DNA of 64,000 nucleotides from Thermococcus paralvinellae (GTDB taxonomy: Archaea > Methanobacteriota_B > Thermococci > Thermococcales > Thermococcaceae): the NCBI RefSeq assembly GCF_000517445.1, contig NZ_CP006965.1, forward strand, positions 1,588,681 to 1,652,680. The letters run 5' to 3'. Each line of letters begins with the position of its first letter. Positions within the stretch are counted from its first letter, which is position 1. Below are positions 1 through 8,809 of this stretch, piece after piece. The notes beneath the pieces were generated by a model that had not been told where the DNA came from, did not search any database, and saw only the letters and a program-made list of their open reading frames with translations. The position numbers and the translations under genes were made by a program.

Positions 1-1
1 T

Positions 2-727
2 TTAAAAAGTGTGTATATTAAAAATGGATATGTCTATTTAACCAGAAATCAAGTCATAGAACTCTGGAAGAAATCATTCGAGAGAAATCTTGAAAGAGCC
101 GTAAATTTATTATATGAGCTCAGAGATGAACTTCCACAATATTACCTCCAGCTTTACAACAGATTAAGTGAGATTGCAAGAGAACACTTTAAGAAAAGGT
201 TTGAGAAAGTTGAAAAAGCCAGCGCTCAGCCGTTAAGATTTGACTTGTTCCCTCCATGTATTAAAATGGCCCTCGGAGGAGTTCCTAGTGGATTGAGAAA
301 CTATGCTATAACTGTTCTGTTAACATCATTTCTAAGCTATGCTAGAATATGCCCCAACCCCCCAAGCAAAAATGTAAGAATCAAGGACTGTATAAAGGAT
401 TTGAGTATAATTGAAAAAGAAATCCTGCCAGTGATAATCGAAGCAGGAAACCGCTGCTCTCCCCCGCTTTTTGAAGACCAGCCAAACGAAATCAAAAATA
501 TATGGTACCACCTCGGATTTGGTTATACCTCAAAGCCCAGATTGGAAGACAGCGGCACCTCCACTTGGTATTTCCCACCAAACTGCTCAAAAATTAGGGC
601 AAATGCACCCCAGCTCTGCAAACCAGATAAGGATTGTAAATACATTAAGAACCCTCTCACCTACTATCTGAGAAAGCTATACCTAGAGAACAAGAAAGAG
701 AGTCAAGGAGAGGATAGGAATGAGTGA
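2..727 (+). CDS. priL: DNA primase large subunit, C-terminal part (5' end outside window)
   Basis: Regulatory large subunit of the archaeal/eukaryotic-type DNA primase, which works with PriS to make primers for replication. The frame is open to the left edge with no credible start inside the window, so the GTG at 11 is probably internal and roughly the C-terminal 60% is present. The C-terminal iron-sulfur domain is visible: conserved cysteines in FPPC, ICPNPP, the NCSK stretch and QLCKPDKDC, close to the family pattern of four cluster ligands. It overlaps the start of priS by 8 bases, as expected for a translationally coupled primase pair. Identity is secure from the FeS domain and the neighbour. 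Confidence 0.93.
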   Translation, partial: LKSVYIKNGYVYLTRNQVIELWKKSFERNLERAVNLLYELRDELPQYYLQLYNRLSEIAREHFKKRFEKVEKASAQPLRFDLFPPCIKMALGGVPSGLRNYAITVLLTSFLSYARICPNPPSKNVRIKDCIKDLSIIEKEILPVIIEAGNRCSPPLFEDQPNEIKNIWYHLGFGYTSKPRLEDSGTSTWYFPPNCSKIRANAPQLCKPDKDCKYIKNPLTYYLRKLYLENKKESQGEDRNE

Positions 728-1757
728 GCTTTTCAGGGAAGTTACAAAGAAGGAGAGACAGTTCTACTACACAAAGGAGTGGAGCGCTAAAAAACTCCCA
801 TCATTTATTGTGGAGACTCTTGAAAATAGAGAGTTCGGCTTTGACCATACAGGGGAAGGCCCAAGTGATAGAAAAAATGTATTCCATGACGTTAGGGATT
901 TAGAAGACTACGTTAGAGCAACTGCACCTTATGCAATGTTCTCAAGTGTTGCACTTTATGAAGAACCCAAGGAAATGAGCGGATGGCTTGGGGCAGAACT
1001 TGTTTTTGATATAGATGCCAAAGACTTACCTTTGAGAAGATGTAACCATGAAAGTGGAACTGTTTGTCCAATTTGCCTAGAAGATGCTAAAGAGCTCGCA
1101 AAGGATACACTAATTGTTTTAAAGGAGGATTTTGGATTTGAAGATATTCACATTGTGTACTCCGGTAGGGGATATCATATAAGAGTACTTGATAAATGGG
1201 CTCTTGAACTTGATTCCAAGGCAAGGGAGAAAATTTTAGCATATATATCTTCAGCAGAAGAGATTACATTTGAGGATATTCAAAGCAAGAGGATAATGCT
1301 GTCCTCTGGCTACTTCAGGGTGTTCCGTCTTCGCTTTGGATATTTTATAATGCGTGTTAGATACAATCATCTCAAAAATATTGGATTAAACAAAAAGCAG
1401 ATTGGTCTAATTCTAAACAACAGAGAAAACATCTACCAAGGATTTGTTAGAGAAGCCAGACTTACAGCCTTTCCGCAAGGTATAGGATATAAAACACTCC
1501 TTAGGCTTTTTGCGTTGTCAACCACATTCTCAAAAGCATACTTTGATGGTAGAGTTACTGTTGACGTTAAAAGAATCCTCAGAGTTCCCTCAAGCCTTCA
1601 TTCCAAAGTTGGGTTTATCACAACATATATCGGGGGCAACGAAAAAGAGCTTGAAAAGTTTAATCCCTTTAGAGATGCTGTGCCAAAGTTCAGAAAAGAA
1701 GAGGTCAAACAAGCGTATGAAGAATGGCTCGAGAACAATGAGCTGAAGAGTGAGTAA
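720..1757 (+). CDS. priS: DNA primase small (catalytic) subunit
   Basis: Catalytic subunit of the heterodimeric archaeal primase, 345 residues, the usual family length. The metal-binding acidic motif FDIDAKD lies near residue 106, a zinc knuckle of the form [12 protein letters not shown] follows near residue 115, and the nucleotide-binding motif SGRGYH near residue 150. A further Asp in VTVDVKR near residue 280 fits the third catalytic carboxylate. The ATG at 720 overlaps the end of priL, so both are made from one message. A DMT transporter gene follows after 2 bases and is probably cotranscribed. Confidence 0.96.
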   Translation: MSELFREVTKKERQFYYTKEWSAKKLPSFIVETLENREFGFDHTGEGPSDRKNVFHDVRDLEDYVRATAPYAMFSSVALYEEPKEMSGWLGAELVFDIDAKDLPLRRCNHESGTVCPICLEDAKELAKDTLIVLKEDFGFEDIHIVYSGRGYHIRVLDKWALELDSKAREKILAYISSAEEITFEDIQSKRIMLSSGYFRVFRLRFGYFIMRVRYNHLKNIGLNKKQIGLILNNRENIYQGFVREARLTAFPQGIGYKTLLRLFALSTTFSKAYFDGRVTVDVKRILRVPSSLHSKVGFITTYIGGNEKELEKFNPFRDAVPKFRKEEVKQAYEEWLENNELKSE

Positions 1758-1759
1758 AA

Positions 1760-2620
1760 ATGGAAATTTCAGGGAGAGTTAAAATAATCTTCTCAATGCT
1801 AATCTGGGGAAGTGTTGGGATTTTTGCAAGGTTTACAAATCTAAATGGATTAGGGATCGCATTTTTTAGGGTCGCATTAGGGGCTTTAATTTTAGCGCTG
1901 TTGTTTAGTATAAGGGACACATCTTGGTTCCAAAAGGTTAGTGACATCACTAGACAGAATTTCAAATGGGCATTCTTGCTTGGAACTGCACTTGCCCTAA
2001 ACTGGGTGTTTTTATTTACAGCCTTTTTGTACACCTCAATAGCAAGGGCCGTCCTTGTTTATTATTTGGCTCCTGTTTTTGCAGTGCTAATTTCAGCTAA
2101 GTTCCTTAAAGAAAGAATTTCAAAATCTCAAATTTCGCTACTTCTAATAGCCTTTCTAGGCTTGATTATAATAATGAGTGAACAAAAAATAGATTTAACA
2201 AATAGAAACTTTGCTGGGATTGTATTTGCTCTCATAGCAGCATTTTTCTATGCATTAATTCCTAATTTGGGCAGATTTTTAAAGGACGTAAAAAGCGATG
2301 TGCTGACATTTACCCAGCTGAGTATAGCATCTATAATCTTGTTTCCTTTTGTTCTTTTCGGTAAAATATCTGTCGGAAGAATTAATTGGTTTGCCGTTGG
2401 AATTTTAGTAGCTGTGCACACTGTTTTTGCCCTCTTCTTGTATATGGACGGATTAAAAAGCATTAAAGTTAATGAAGCCGCTTTACTCAGCTATCTTGAT
2501 CCTCTAAGTGCAGTGGTTTACGCGTTTTTAATATTCGGAGAATCCCCCACTTTAAGAACAATTATTGGTGGATTCTTAATATTATCAGCATCCCTTTTGG
2601 ATATATTAAAGAGAAGATAG
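1760..2620 (+). CDS. EamA/DMT-family transporter
   Basis: Integral membrane protein of 286 residues with about ten predicted hydrophobic helices in two similar halves, the architecture of the drug/metabolite transporter superfamily (RhaT/EamA). The N-terminal signature LIWGSVGIFARF is typical. The substrate cannot be read from sequence; exporters of amino acids or metabolites are common in the family. It begins 2 bases after priS with the SD-like GAGTGAG in the priS end. Its stop codon touches the 3' end of the RNase P RNA encoded on the other strand, so the two transcripts converge without a spacer. A second member of the family lies at 7952-8800. Confidence 0.85.
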   Translation: MEISGRVKIIFSMLIWGSVGIFARFTNLNGLGIAFFRVALGALILALLFSIRDTSWFQKVSDITRQNFKWAFLLGTALALNWVFLFTAFLYTSIARAVLVYYLAPVFAVLISAKFLKERISKSQISLLLIAFLGLIIIMSEQKIDLTNRNFAGIVFALIAAFFYALIPNLGRFLKDVKSDVLTFTQLSIASIILFPFVLFGKISVGRINWFAVGILVAVHTVFALFLYMDGLKSIKVNEAALLSYLDPLSAVVYAFLIFGESPTLRTIIGGFLILSASLLDILKRR

Positions 2621-2946
2621 GCGAGAGGGCTATAGCCCGCCTTCTGTATTAAGGGAGCATTCGACTAAGCGGCCAACCACGGGACTCACACCGGGAACTC
2701 ATCGTCCCTCTTTCGGCCTTGCACCCCGCGGGACGGCCGTTTCACCGATCCCCCCGAGGTCGTCTGCGGGTTAGCTCGGGAGCTGTCACCAGCCCCCTTC
2801 ACCGCTTTCATTCCCATCCCTCGGAGGACGTGTCGTTTCTGCGCCGTTGCCCTCCCTCTCGGGAGGTGCCTTACGGCACCGCGGCCCCGGTGCGGTGGGC
2901 GGAACTTCCTCGGGCATAAAGCCCGGCAGCCCCCAGCCCTCTCGCC
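2620..2946 (-). ncRNA. rnpB: RNase P RNA
   Basis: Catalytic RNA of ribonuclease P, which matures tRNA 5' ends. On the minus strand the two termini form a perfect 12-bp P1 helix (GGCGAGAGGGCT with AGCCCTCTCGCC). Near the 5' end lies GAGGAAGTTCCGCC, matching conserved region I, and near the 3' end ACAGAAGGCGGGCTATA, matching conserved region V. The length of 327 nt fits archaeal type A RNAs. GC content is far above that of the flanking DNA, as expected for a structured RNA in a hyperthermophile. The 3' end abuts the stop codon of the convergent transporter gene. Confidence 0.96.
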
Positions 2947-2968
2947 TAGAAAAGATTTAGAATAAAGA

Positions 2969-2980
2969 GATTATAAAGAT
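2969..2980 (-). promoter_or_regulatory. TATA promoter of RNase P RNA
   Basis: On the minus strand the box reads CTTTATAATC. Its centre lies about 28 bases before the 5' terminal G of the RNase P RNA at 2946, the normal spacing between a TATA box and an archaeal start site. Confidence 0.7.
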
Positions 2981-3003
2981 TTGGTTATTCTTTTTTGAAG
3001 CTT

Positions 3004-4617
3004 TCATCTCCTTATAAATCCTAACATTTTTGACTTCTTGTATTTACCCAGAGGCGATTTCCTCTTAGGCTTTGGTCTTTCTCTTCTCTTTCTTTTCCTG
3101 GGTTTTCTTATTCTCATAATTGCCACTATTAAGATGATTACAGTTAATGCTGTAACAAAATATAATGCCCATTTCTCTATTTTTTTCATTTCATCCTTTT
3201 TTACGCTTTCTGTTTGAGAAGAAATTGTTTCTTTTGTTGTAATTTTGGCAGAAGTGGAAGTTAATGAGCTTTGTGTTGGGGTTGGTTTCTTAATATAAAT
3301 TGTTCCTTCTCTCACATTTTGCCTATTAAATGCAGAAAGTACAAACTGATACTTCACTTCCCCTTCTGGAAGCTGGAATTCAAGCTGAATTTCATTTCTT
3401 CCAGGAGATAATACTATTTCTCTTAAACCCTTGTAAAGAGTCCCATTTGCTATAGCTATTTTGTAACTTATAGTACCTTCAATTTTCTCCTGATTCTCAT
3501 TCATGATCACGACCACAAACTCGACTCTCCCGTCATTTAACATATGATAAATTACGCTATCTATTCTTGGATACGCTATAACGTAATATGTTGTTGATTT
3601 TTCTCCGACCAATACACCATCATAAGTTACTTTCACAAGAACTTTAACTTCACCGGGAGACGCTGATGGGAGTGTAAAGCGAACTATGTTTGTGCCCTTT
3701 TGAAGTTGAACTGTCTTGGTGTATTTATGAAGCAACTCATTATTTTTATCATACGTCACAAGTGTAACATTGACTTTGATGTCTCGTTCAGAGGTTAACG
3801 TAACATAAACTTCATTTTGAGAATCCTCCATAACTTGGGTGTTTTTTAAAGCCAATGTGGATAACTCAACACCAAATTGAACGTAATATTCCTTTGAAAA
3901 ACTGTAAGTTCCCCCGGGATACTCCAGAAGGTATACAAGTTTGTAGTTCCCGGATGGTAGATTATAAGGAACCGATAGTTCAAATCGAACTACATTATCC
4001 CCTTTTGTCAGATTAACAACTTTTTTCATAAGTAAATACTTCTTTCCGTTTCTCTCAAGATATGCAGAAGCTTTCAAAGGAATTACCTTGTTTTTTAGAT
4101 TTTCAACATGGGAATAAACAACTATTGTTTCTCCATTAAGCACATAATTAGAGCTGAAAGGCCTCTCTTTCACATAAGTTATAGCTTCCTTAAAGATTAA
4201 AGGCTTGTCAAGAACTTTTACTGGAACTTTTGCTGTTATTATATAGATATCTCCGGATTCTAAAAATCCCCAAAAAGTTAAAACAATTTGATAGTTCCCC
4301 GGTTTAACACTTTCATTCACAAAAAGCTTGTAGCTTATTTCTCTGCTTTCTCCAGATGCCCACTTATTGTAAATTGTTCTTTGAAGTTCTAATCTAAATC
4401 CTCCAACTTCATTAAGCTTCTCATCTAAAATTACATACTTACGAAAGCTTACGACCTTAAAATTAAGATCTTGGTCATTTTTTAGGATAAAAGTACCTTC
4501 TGTGTAATCTCCAGCAAGTACTAGAATCTCTCCCTGAGATGAAAAAAATACAAATTGTGCTGATGCAAGAGGTAACAGAAGCAATACTATAGCAATGACA
4601 GTTGCTACTCTTTTCAT
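3004..4617 (-). CDS. Secreted, membrane-anchored beta-rich surface protein (function unknown)
   Basis: About 537 residues. An N-terminal signal peptide (VIAIVLLLLPLASAQ) is followed by about 420 residues of beta-strand-rich sequence that looks like tandem Ig/CARDB-type sandwich domains, for example repeated 'GDNVVRFELSVP' and 'GTNIVRFTLPS' type edges. Next come a Ser/Thr-rich linker, one transmembrane helix (WALYFVTALTVIILIV) and a Lys/Arg-rich cytoplasmic tail. The topology is therefore a bitopic cell-surface protein. The start is taken at the second Met (4617), which has a GGGGGA SD 7 bases upstream. The downstream membrane-protein gene at 4660 lies just upstream in the transcript. It resembles the architecture of the protein at 57293. 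No enzymatic motif was seen. Confidence 0.75.
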   Translation of the reverse strand: MKRVATVIAIVLLLLPLASAQFVFFSSQGEILVLAGDYTEGTFILKNDQDLNFKVVSFRKYVILDEKLNEVGGFRLELQRTIYNKWASGESREISYKLFVNESVKPGNYQIVLTFWGFLESGDIYIITAKVPVKVLDKPLIFKEAITYVKERPFSSNYVLNGETIVVYSHVENLKNKVIPLKASAYLERNGKKYLLMKKVVNLTKGDNVVRFELSVPYNLPSGNYKLVYLLEYPGGTYSFSKEYYVQFGVELSTLALKNTQVMEDSQNEVYVTLTSERDIKVNVTLVTYDKNNELLHKYTKTVQLQKGTNIVRFTLPSASPGEVKVLVKVTYDGVLVGEKSTTYYVIAYPRIDSVIYHMLNDGRVEFVVVIMNENQEKIEGTISYKIAIANGTLYKGLREIVLSPGRNEIQLEFQLPEGEVKYQFVLSAFNRQNVREGTIYIKKPTPTQSSLTSTSAKITTKETISSQTESVKKDEMKKIEKWALYFVTALTVIILIVAIMRIRKPRKRKRRERPKPKRKSPLGKYKKSKMLGFIRR

Positions 4618-4659
4618 CAGCATTCCCCCAAATATTTTTGCATTTAGGCAATATAAACT

Positions 4660-4926
4660 TCATGTTAAGAGAAGAACTACTCCCAATAGTGTAAAGCCAA
4701 AAAAGACTATTAGACTTAGCTTGTAAAGGATAAGCTTTGAAAAATGAGTTCTAACCATGAGAGCGAGTATTGTAAGCATGCTACCATAAAAGACAGCGAA
4801 AATACCAAGAGCTTTCTTTATGTCGATCTTTAAGAGCAGAAGTAATCCGAGAACTGCTCCAGCCAATACAGTTATGTGTGGCACTGTGAACAGATAGTAA
4901 TTAAGCAAAACTCTGTTTTCGTCCAT
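4660..4926 (-). CDS. Small membrane protein (unknown)
   Basis: 88 residues with three hydrophobic segments (about 10-30, 35-55 and 66-87). There are no recognisable motifs. The ATG is preceded by GGAGTGAG. The gene lies between the UPF0216 gene, 6 bases upstream, and the surface protein gene, about 42 bases downstream, all on the minus strand and probably one operon. Its role is unknown; it could be an accessory of the anchored surface protein. Confidence 0.65.
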   Translation of the reverse strand: MDENRVLLNYYLFTVPHITVLAGAVLGLLLLLKIDIKKALGIFAVFYGSMLTILALMVRTHFSKLILYKLSLIVFFGFTLLGVVLLLT

Positions 4927-4932
4927 TGGTTC

Positions 4933-5340
4933 TCACTCCATAATGAATGCATAAGTTGTCGTTGTGGGCAAAGTTTTTCTTATTTTTGACAGCAAGTATC
5001 GAGGGAGAGTAATTTCTTTTTTTTCCTCCAGTATATTGTATATTCCAAGTATTTTTTCAATGACTTTTATCTCAATTTCCCCCCTAACTCTGAAGTACCC
5101 ATGCCATGCAGTCGTTATCTCCAGCACAATTGGAAGATTGAGCTTTTCAAGCTCCCATTCCTCTAGGAGAGACTTCAAGTATTCAAGCTCTTCCCTCTTG
5201 AAATAGTGGAAACTCCCATCTCTAAGCTGTACTTTTGGAGTATCCTCGTTTAAAAGCTTCACTAAGCTCTTTCTCGCTCTAGGTAAGTGGAGGTTAATGC
5301 GTGAAATTTCTTTGTTTATTATTTCATCCGGCTGAGACAT
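4933..5340 (-). CDS. UPF0216 (DUF61) family protein
   Basis: 135 residues. The pattern 'IINKEISRINLHLP', then the basic stretch 'ARKSLVKLLNE' and the 'LRDGSFHYFKREELEYL' type core, match my memory of the archaeal UPF0216/DUF61 family, whose function is unknown. No SD is visible at the ATG, but a T-rich TATA-like element (CTTTTTATC on the minus strand, about 5365-5373) lies about 27 bases upstream, suggesting a leaderless message. It is probably first in the operon with the two membrane or surface genes that follow. Confidence 0.75.
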   Translation of the reverse strand: MSQPDEIINKEISRINLHLPRARKSLVKLLNEDTPKVQLRDGSFHYFKREELEYLKSLLEEWELEKLNLPIVLEITTAWHGYFRVRGEIEIKVIEKILGIYNILEEKKEITLPRYLLSKIRKTLPTTTTYAFIME

Positions 5341-5376
5341 GAATTAAATTAAGATACAGGAAAGATAAAAAGCTTT

Positions 5377-6333
5377 TCACTTCAATGTTCTTAAGAGCTC
5401 TTGAACAGTCCTTCTTACAGCTTCATAACTGTTCATTTTTGGCTTCCATCCTTTGCTTTTGGCTTTTTCAATGCTCAAGCGCATGAATTTCACATCCCCT
5501 TTCCATCCTCTTCCTCCATCAACTCCACCTGTAAAATAGAATTCTGGATTAAGCCCCATCTCTTTGCTAACTATTTCTGCAATTTCTCTAACGGTAATCC
5601 AATCATCACTGCCAAGATTATAAACATCATAAACCTTTTCTTCCTCTATAAACTTTTCAAAAAGGTACAGCATTCCTTCGACTGTATCGCTCACGTGAAG
5701 ATAACTCTTTCTTTGAGTTCCATCTCCAAGAATTTCTAAACGATTTGGGTCTGCCTTCAGTTTATTTATGAAGTCATAAATAACTCCATGATTTGAGCGC
5801 TCTCCTATTATGTTCGCCAATCTAAACACTAGACTCCTTATATCAAAAGTGTGAGCATAGCCACTTATCAAAGCTTCAGCTGCAAGCTTTGCTCCCCCAT
5901 AAACACTTATAGGTTCAAGAGGAGCATAATCTTCCGGAGTTGGAATAATTTTAGCATCTCCATAAACTGTTGATGATGATGTAAAAACTAAATACTTGAC
6001 TTTTTCCTTTTTCATTGCTTCAAGGAGATTATACGTTATTAGAACATTTGTTTCGTATAAAAGTTCTGGACTCTGTGCTCCGATTCTAACTTCTGGATTT
6101 GCTGCTAGGTGAAAGACAACTTCAGCCCCTTTAACTGCCTCTTCAGCGACTTCTAGGTCTCTTAAATCACCCTTAATGAACTCAAAATTTTCACTATTAA
6201 GCCATCTCTCAATATTCTTTAAGTCTCCAGCACTTAAATCGTCAACAACTCTGACATCATAACCTTGCTCCATTAATCTGTCAACTAAGTGAGAACCTAT
6301 GAAGCCCGCTCCCCCTGTGACTAAAACTCTCAT
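5377..6333 (-). CDS. NAD-dependent sugar-nucleotide epimerase/dehydratase (UDP-glucose 4-epimerase family)
   Basis: Extended short-chain dehydrogenase/reductase of about 318 residues. The Rossmann motif TGGAGFIGSH is at the N-terminus, the catalytic Ser/Thr in FTSSSTVYGD near residue 123, and the YxxxK pair in SVYGGAKLAAE near residue 148. A C-terminal substrate domain carries GDGTQRKSYLHVSD. It probably interconverts nucleotide sugars for glycans or glycoproteins; GalE-type epimerase is likely, but other sugar epimerases share these motifs. The start at 6333 is chosen because AGGGTGAC lies just upstream; the GTG at 6342 falls inside that SD. Confidence 0.88.
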   Translation of the reverse strand: MRVLVTGGAGFIGSHLVDRLMEQGYDVRVVDDLSAGDLKNIERWLNSENFEFIKGDLRDLEVAEEAVKGAEVVFHLAANPEVRIGAQSPELLYETNVLITYNLLEAMKKEKVKYLVFTSSSTVYGDAKIIPTPEDYAPLEPISVYGGAKLAAEALISGYAHTFDIRSLVFRLANIIGERSNHGVIYDFINKLKADPNRLEILGDGTQRKSYLHVSDTVEGMLYLFEKFIEEEKVYDVYNLGSDDWITVREIAEIVSKEMGLNPEFYFTGGVDGGRGWKGDVKFMRLSIEKAKSKGWKPKMNSYEAVRRTVQELLRTLK

Positions 6334-6342
6334 TCTTGTCAC

Positions 6343-6632
6343 CCTTCAAATTGTCCAAACATCAAGTATATATTCTTTTTGTAGTCAGGTAATTACAATT
6401 CAAAAAGTTTGTATATGCACCATTGAAAATCTGAATCCTAGTGAGTTACATTTGTTAATTTTGAAATAATACCATAATAACTTTAAACATATTTTTGTGT
6501 TTTGTCATGACGATAAAGCCATTTTAGAAGTTTGTCAAAATGCCAACTGTTCAAGCAAAAACTTTATATTGTAAATATTGTTCAGAATAAAAGCGTTTAT
6601 GTTGAACATTAGAACAACAAATGGTGGTTAAA
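6343..6632. promoter_or_regulatory. Divergent promoter region between epimerase gene and glnA, with TGTTCA motifs
   Basis: AT-rich spacer between two outward-facing genes. The likely glnA TATA box is ACTTTATATT at 6560-6569. The hexamer TGTTCA occurs at 6548-6553 and 6579-6584, either side of that box and 31 bp apart. Its inverse lies in ATGTTGAACAT at 6599-6609, an interrupted palindrome close to the expected start site. This arrangement would suit a dimeric regulator controlling glnA. Nothing else was recognised here. Confidence 0.5.
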
Positions 6633-7955
6633 ATGAACGAGATAAAAAGTATGCCAACAACAGAGAGAAAGAAAATAAAGTTCCTCCAGCTCATTTTCGT
6701 TGACATAAACGGTGTTCCAAAAGGTATGGAAGTTCCAATAGAAAGATATGAGGAAGCAATAAGTGATGGCATCTCCTTTGATGGTTCATCTATCCCCGGA
6801 TTTCAGGAAATAGAAGACAGCGACTTAATCTTTAAAGCAGACCCTTCGACATATGCAGAAGTTCCATGGGATGGAATAGCAAGAGTTTATGGGTTCATAT
6901 ACAAAGATGATAAACCATACCATGCGGACCCAAGAGGAATCCTAAAGAGCATAACCCAAGAACTTGCAAAGAAAGGGTTAAGAATCTACATTGGATCTGA
7001 ACCGGAGTTTTATCTTTTTAAGAAAAACGGAACATGGGAACTTCAATTACCAGATGTGGGTGGATATTTCGACCTAGTAAACTTAGACAAAGCCAAAGAC
7101 GTCAAAAGAGAAATCGCACTTTACATGCCATATTTTGGCTTAACCCCAGAAGTTTTACACCATGAAGTTGGCGCTGGACAGCACGAAATAGACTTTAAGT
7201 TTTCAGATGCGCTAGGAACTGCAGATAACATTGTAAGCTTTAAGTATATTGTTAAGGCCGTTGCCGAGAGTTATGGGCTATATGCAACATTTATGCCAAA
7301 GCCGATTTATGGAATGCCAGGTAATGGAATGCACCTTCATATAAGCCTATGGAAAGATGAAGAGAATTTATTTGTTGGAGAGGATGGACTAAGTGAAACA
7401 GCGCTATATTTCATTGGTGGCATATTAAAGCACTCAAAGGCCTTAGCAGCGTTAACAAACCCAACAGTAAACAGCTATAAACGTTTAGTTCCAGGATATG
7501 AGGCACCAGTTTATGTGAGCTGGGGATACAGGAATAGGAGTGCATTGATTAGAGTTCCATCATATAAAGGAAAAGGCGCAAGAATTGAATACCGCTGTCC
7601 CGACCCAAGTGCAAATCCATACCTAGCATTTGCGGCAATAATTAAAGCTGGACTGGATGGGATAAAGCACAAAGTTGAGCCGTTCGCATATGTTGAAGAA
7701 AACGTCTATGAGATGGACGAAGAGAAGAGGAATAAACTCGATATCGAAACTCTACCCTCAAGCTTGAGAGAGGCTTTAGATGAGCTTGAGAAGGATAAGG
7801 TCGTTAAAGATGCCCTTGGAAAAGCTTACAGGAACTTCAAAGAGTACAAGGAAAGAGAGTGGGAAGAGTACACTGAATATCTCGAAAAGAAAGACATTCC
7901 ACTGGAAACTAAAAAAGTCACAGAGTGGGAACTTGAGAGATACTTCTATATTTAG
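6633..7955 (+). CDS. glnA: Glutamine synthetase, type I
   Basis: ATP-dependent synthesis of glutamine from glutamate and ammonia, the main ammonium-assimilating step. It has 440 residues, the usual GSI-alpha length. The beta-grasp domain begins with FVDINGVPKG, then FDGSSIPGF, the SEPEFYLF metal-site motif, the GMHLHISLW motif with active-site His, NRSALIRVP, and EYRCPDPSANPYL. The start at 6633 follows GGTGGT with suitable spacing, better than the upstream ATG at 6621. There is no adenylylation-site region of the GSI-beta type that I could recognise. The gene converges with the transporter gene at 7952, overlapping by 4 bases. Confidence 0.96.
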   Translation: MNEIKSMPTTERKKIKFLQLIFVDINGVPKGMEVPIERYEEAISDGISFDGSSIPGFQEIEDSDLIFKADPSTYAEVPWDGIARVYGFIYKDDKPYHADPRGILKSITQELAKKGLRIYIGSEPEFYLFKKNGTWELQLPDVGGYFDLVNLDKAKDVKREIALYMPYFGLTPEVLHHEVGAGQHEIDFKFSDALGTADNIVSFKYIVKAVAESYGLYATFMPKPIYGMPGNGMHLHISLWKDEENLFVGEDGLSETALYFIGGILKHSKALAALTNPTVNSYKRLVPGYEAPVYVSWGYRNRSALIRVPSYKGKGARIEYRCPDPSANPYLAFAAIIKAGLDGIKHKVEPFAYVEENVYEMDEEKRNKLDIETLPSSLREALDELEKDKVVKDALGKAYRNFKEYKEREWEEYTEYLEKKDIPLETKKVTEWELERYFYI

Positions 7956-8800
7956 CCTCTTTTCTCAATTATTTCATCTAGGTGAACAAGCATCGAGCCT
8001 CCAATTATTAAAGCTGCCCCAAACAGCTGTTTTAAGGTTAGGGTCTCGTTGAAAATTAGATATGCCAAAACCAGAGCCACAACTGGTTCTATTGTTGCTA
8101 TGATTGAGGCTTTGCTTACTTCAACTTCTTTAAGAGCTGTATTGTATAAAATATACGCTAGGAACGTCGGGAAAAAAGCGAGTGCAAAGAGATAAGAAAC
8201 AGCATTTAATGGAACTCCAAAATCTGAAAATGGTAGTAGAAACAAAGCTCCAAACCCAATAGTGTACAGCAAGGCTTCTTCTGGCCTTTCATTCCTAACT
8301 GCTATTTTACCTAAAATGCCATATAAGGCATAAGTAAATCCAGACAAAAGTCCTAATGCTACTGCAAGAGCACTTACCTCTTCATTATTGGGATTTACAA
8401 CAAACAGCACTCCAACGACCGCCATTATCAACGCTGTTGATTTTATTAAAGTTATCCTTTCCTTGAAAATGAAGTATCCCAGTATTGTAGAGTGTATCGG
8501 GGCAGTATATAGAAGCAAAACTGCCAAAGACACTGAGGATATTTTCACAGTATAAAAATACAGCACATAAAACAAGAAAATGCTAAAAAATCCATAAAAT
8601 GCATAAAACGGCAGGCGCTCTTTTTTAATTTTTAGACCTTTTGAGAAATTGTAAACCAAGAGGAGAAAAAACGCAATCAGCACACGATAAAATACCACTG
8701 TAAAAGTATCTAGATTAAACTGATACAGCAATTTGGCAAATATTCCAAGGGTGCCCCACATGCTAGCAGCTAAAAAAACTAAAAGATGCCCCTTTTTCAA
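7952..8800 (-). CDS. EamA/DMT-family transporter
   Basis: 282 residues and about ten hydrophobic helices in two EamA repeats. MWGTLGIFAKL near the N-terminus and IEPVVALVLAYLIFNETLT in the second half are family signatures. The start is a TTG at 8800, with GAGGTGAG five bases upstream; that SD overlaps the stop codon of nadE, so translation is coupled. The substrate is unknown. Its 3' end overlaps the glnA stop on the opposite strand. Confidence 0.83.
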   Translation of the reverse strand: MKKGHLLVFLAASMWGTLGIFAKLLYQFNLDTFTVVFYRVLIAFFLLLVYNFSKGLKIKKERLPFYAFYGFFSIFLFYVLYFYTVKISSVSLAVLLLYTAPIHSTILGYFIFKERITLIKSTALIMAVVGVLFVVNPNNEEVSALAVALGLLSGFTYALYGILGKIAVRNERPEEALLYTIGFGALFLLPFSDFGVPLNAVSYLFALAFFPTFLAYILYNTALKEVEVSKASIIATIEPVVALVLAYLIFNETLTLKQLFGAALIIGGSMLVHLDEIIEKRG

Positions 8801-8809
8801 ACTCTCACC

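Noticed and set aside
2719-2919. Open frame inside the RNase P RNA
   Set aside because: High GC keeps the frame open by chance; the RNA has conserved regions I and V and a perfect terminal helix.
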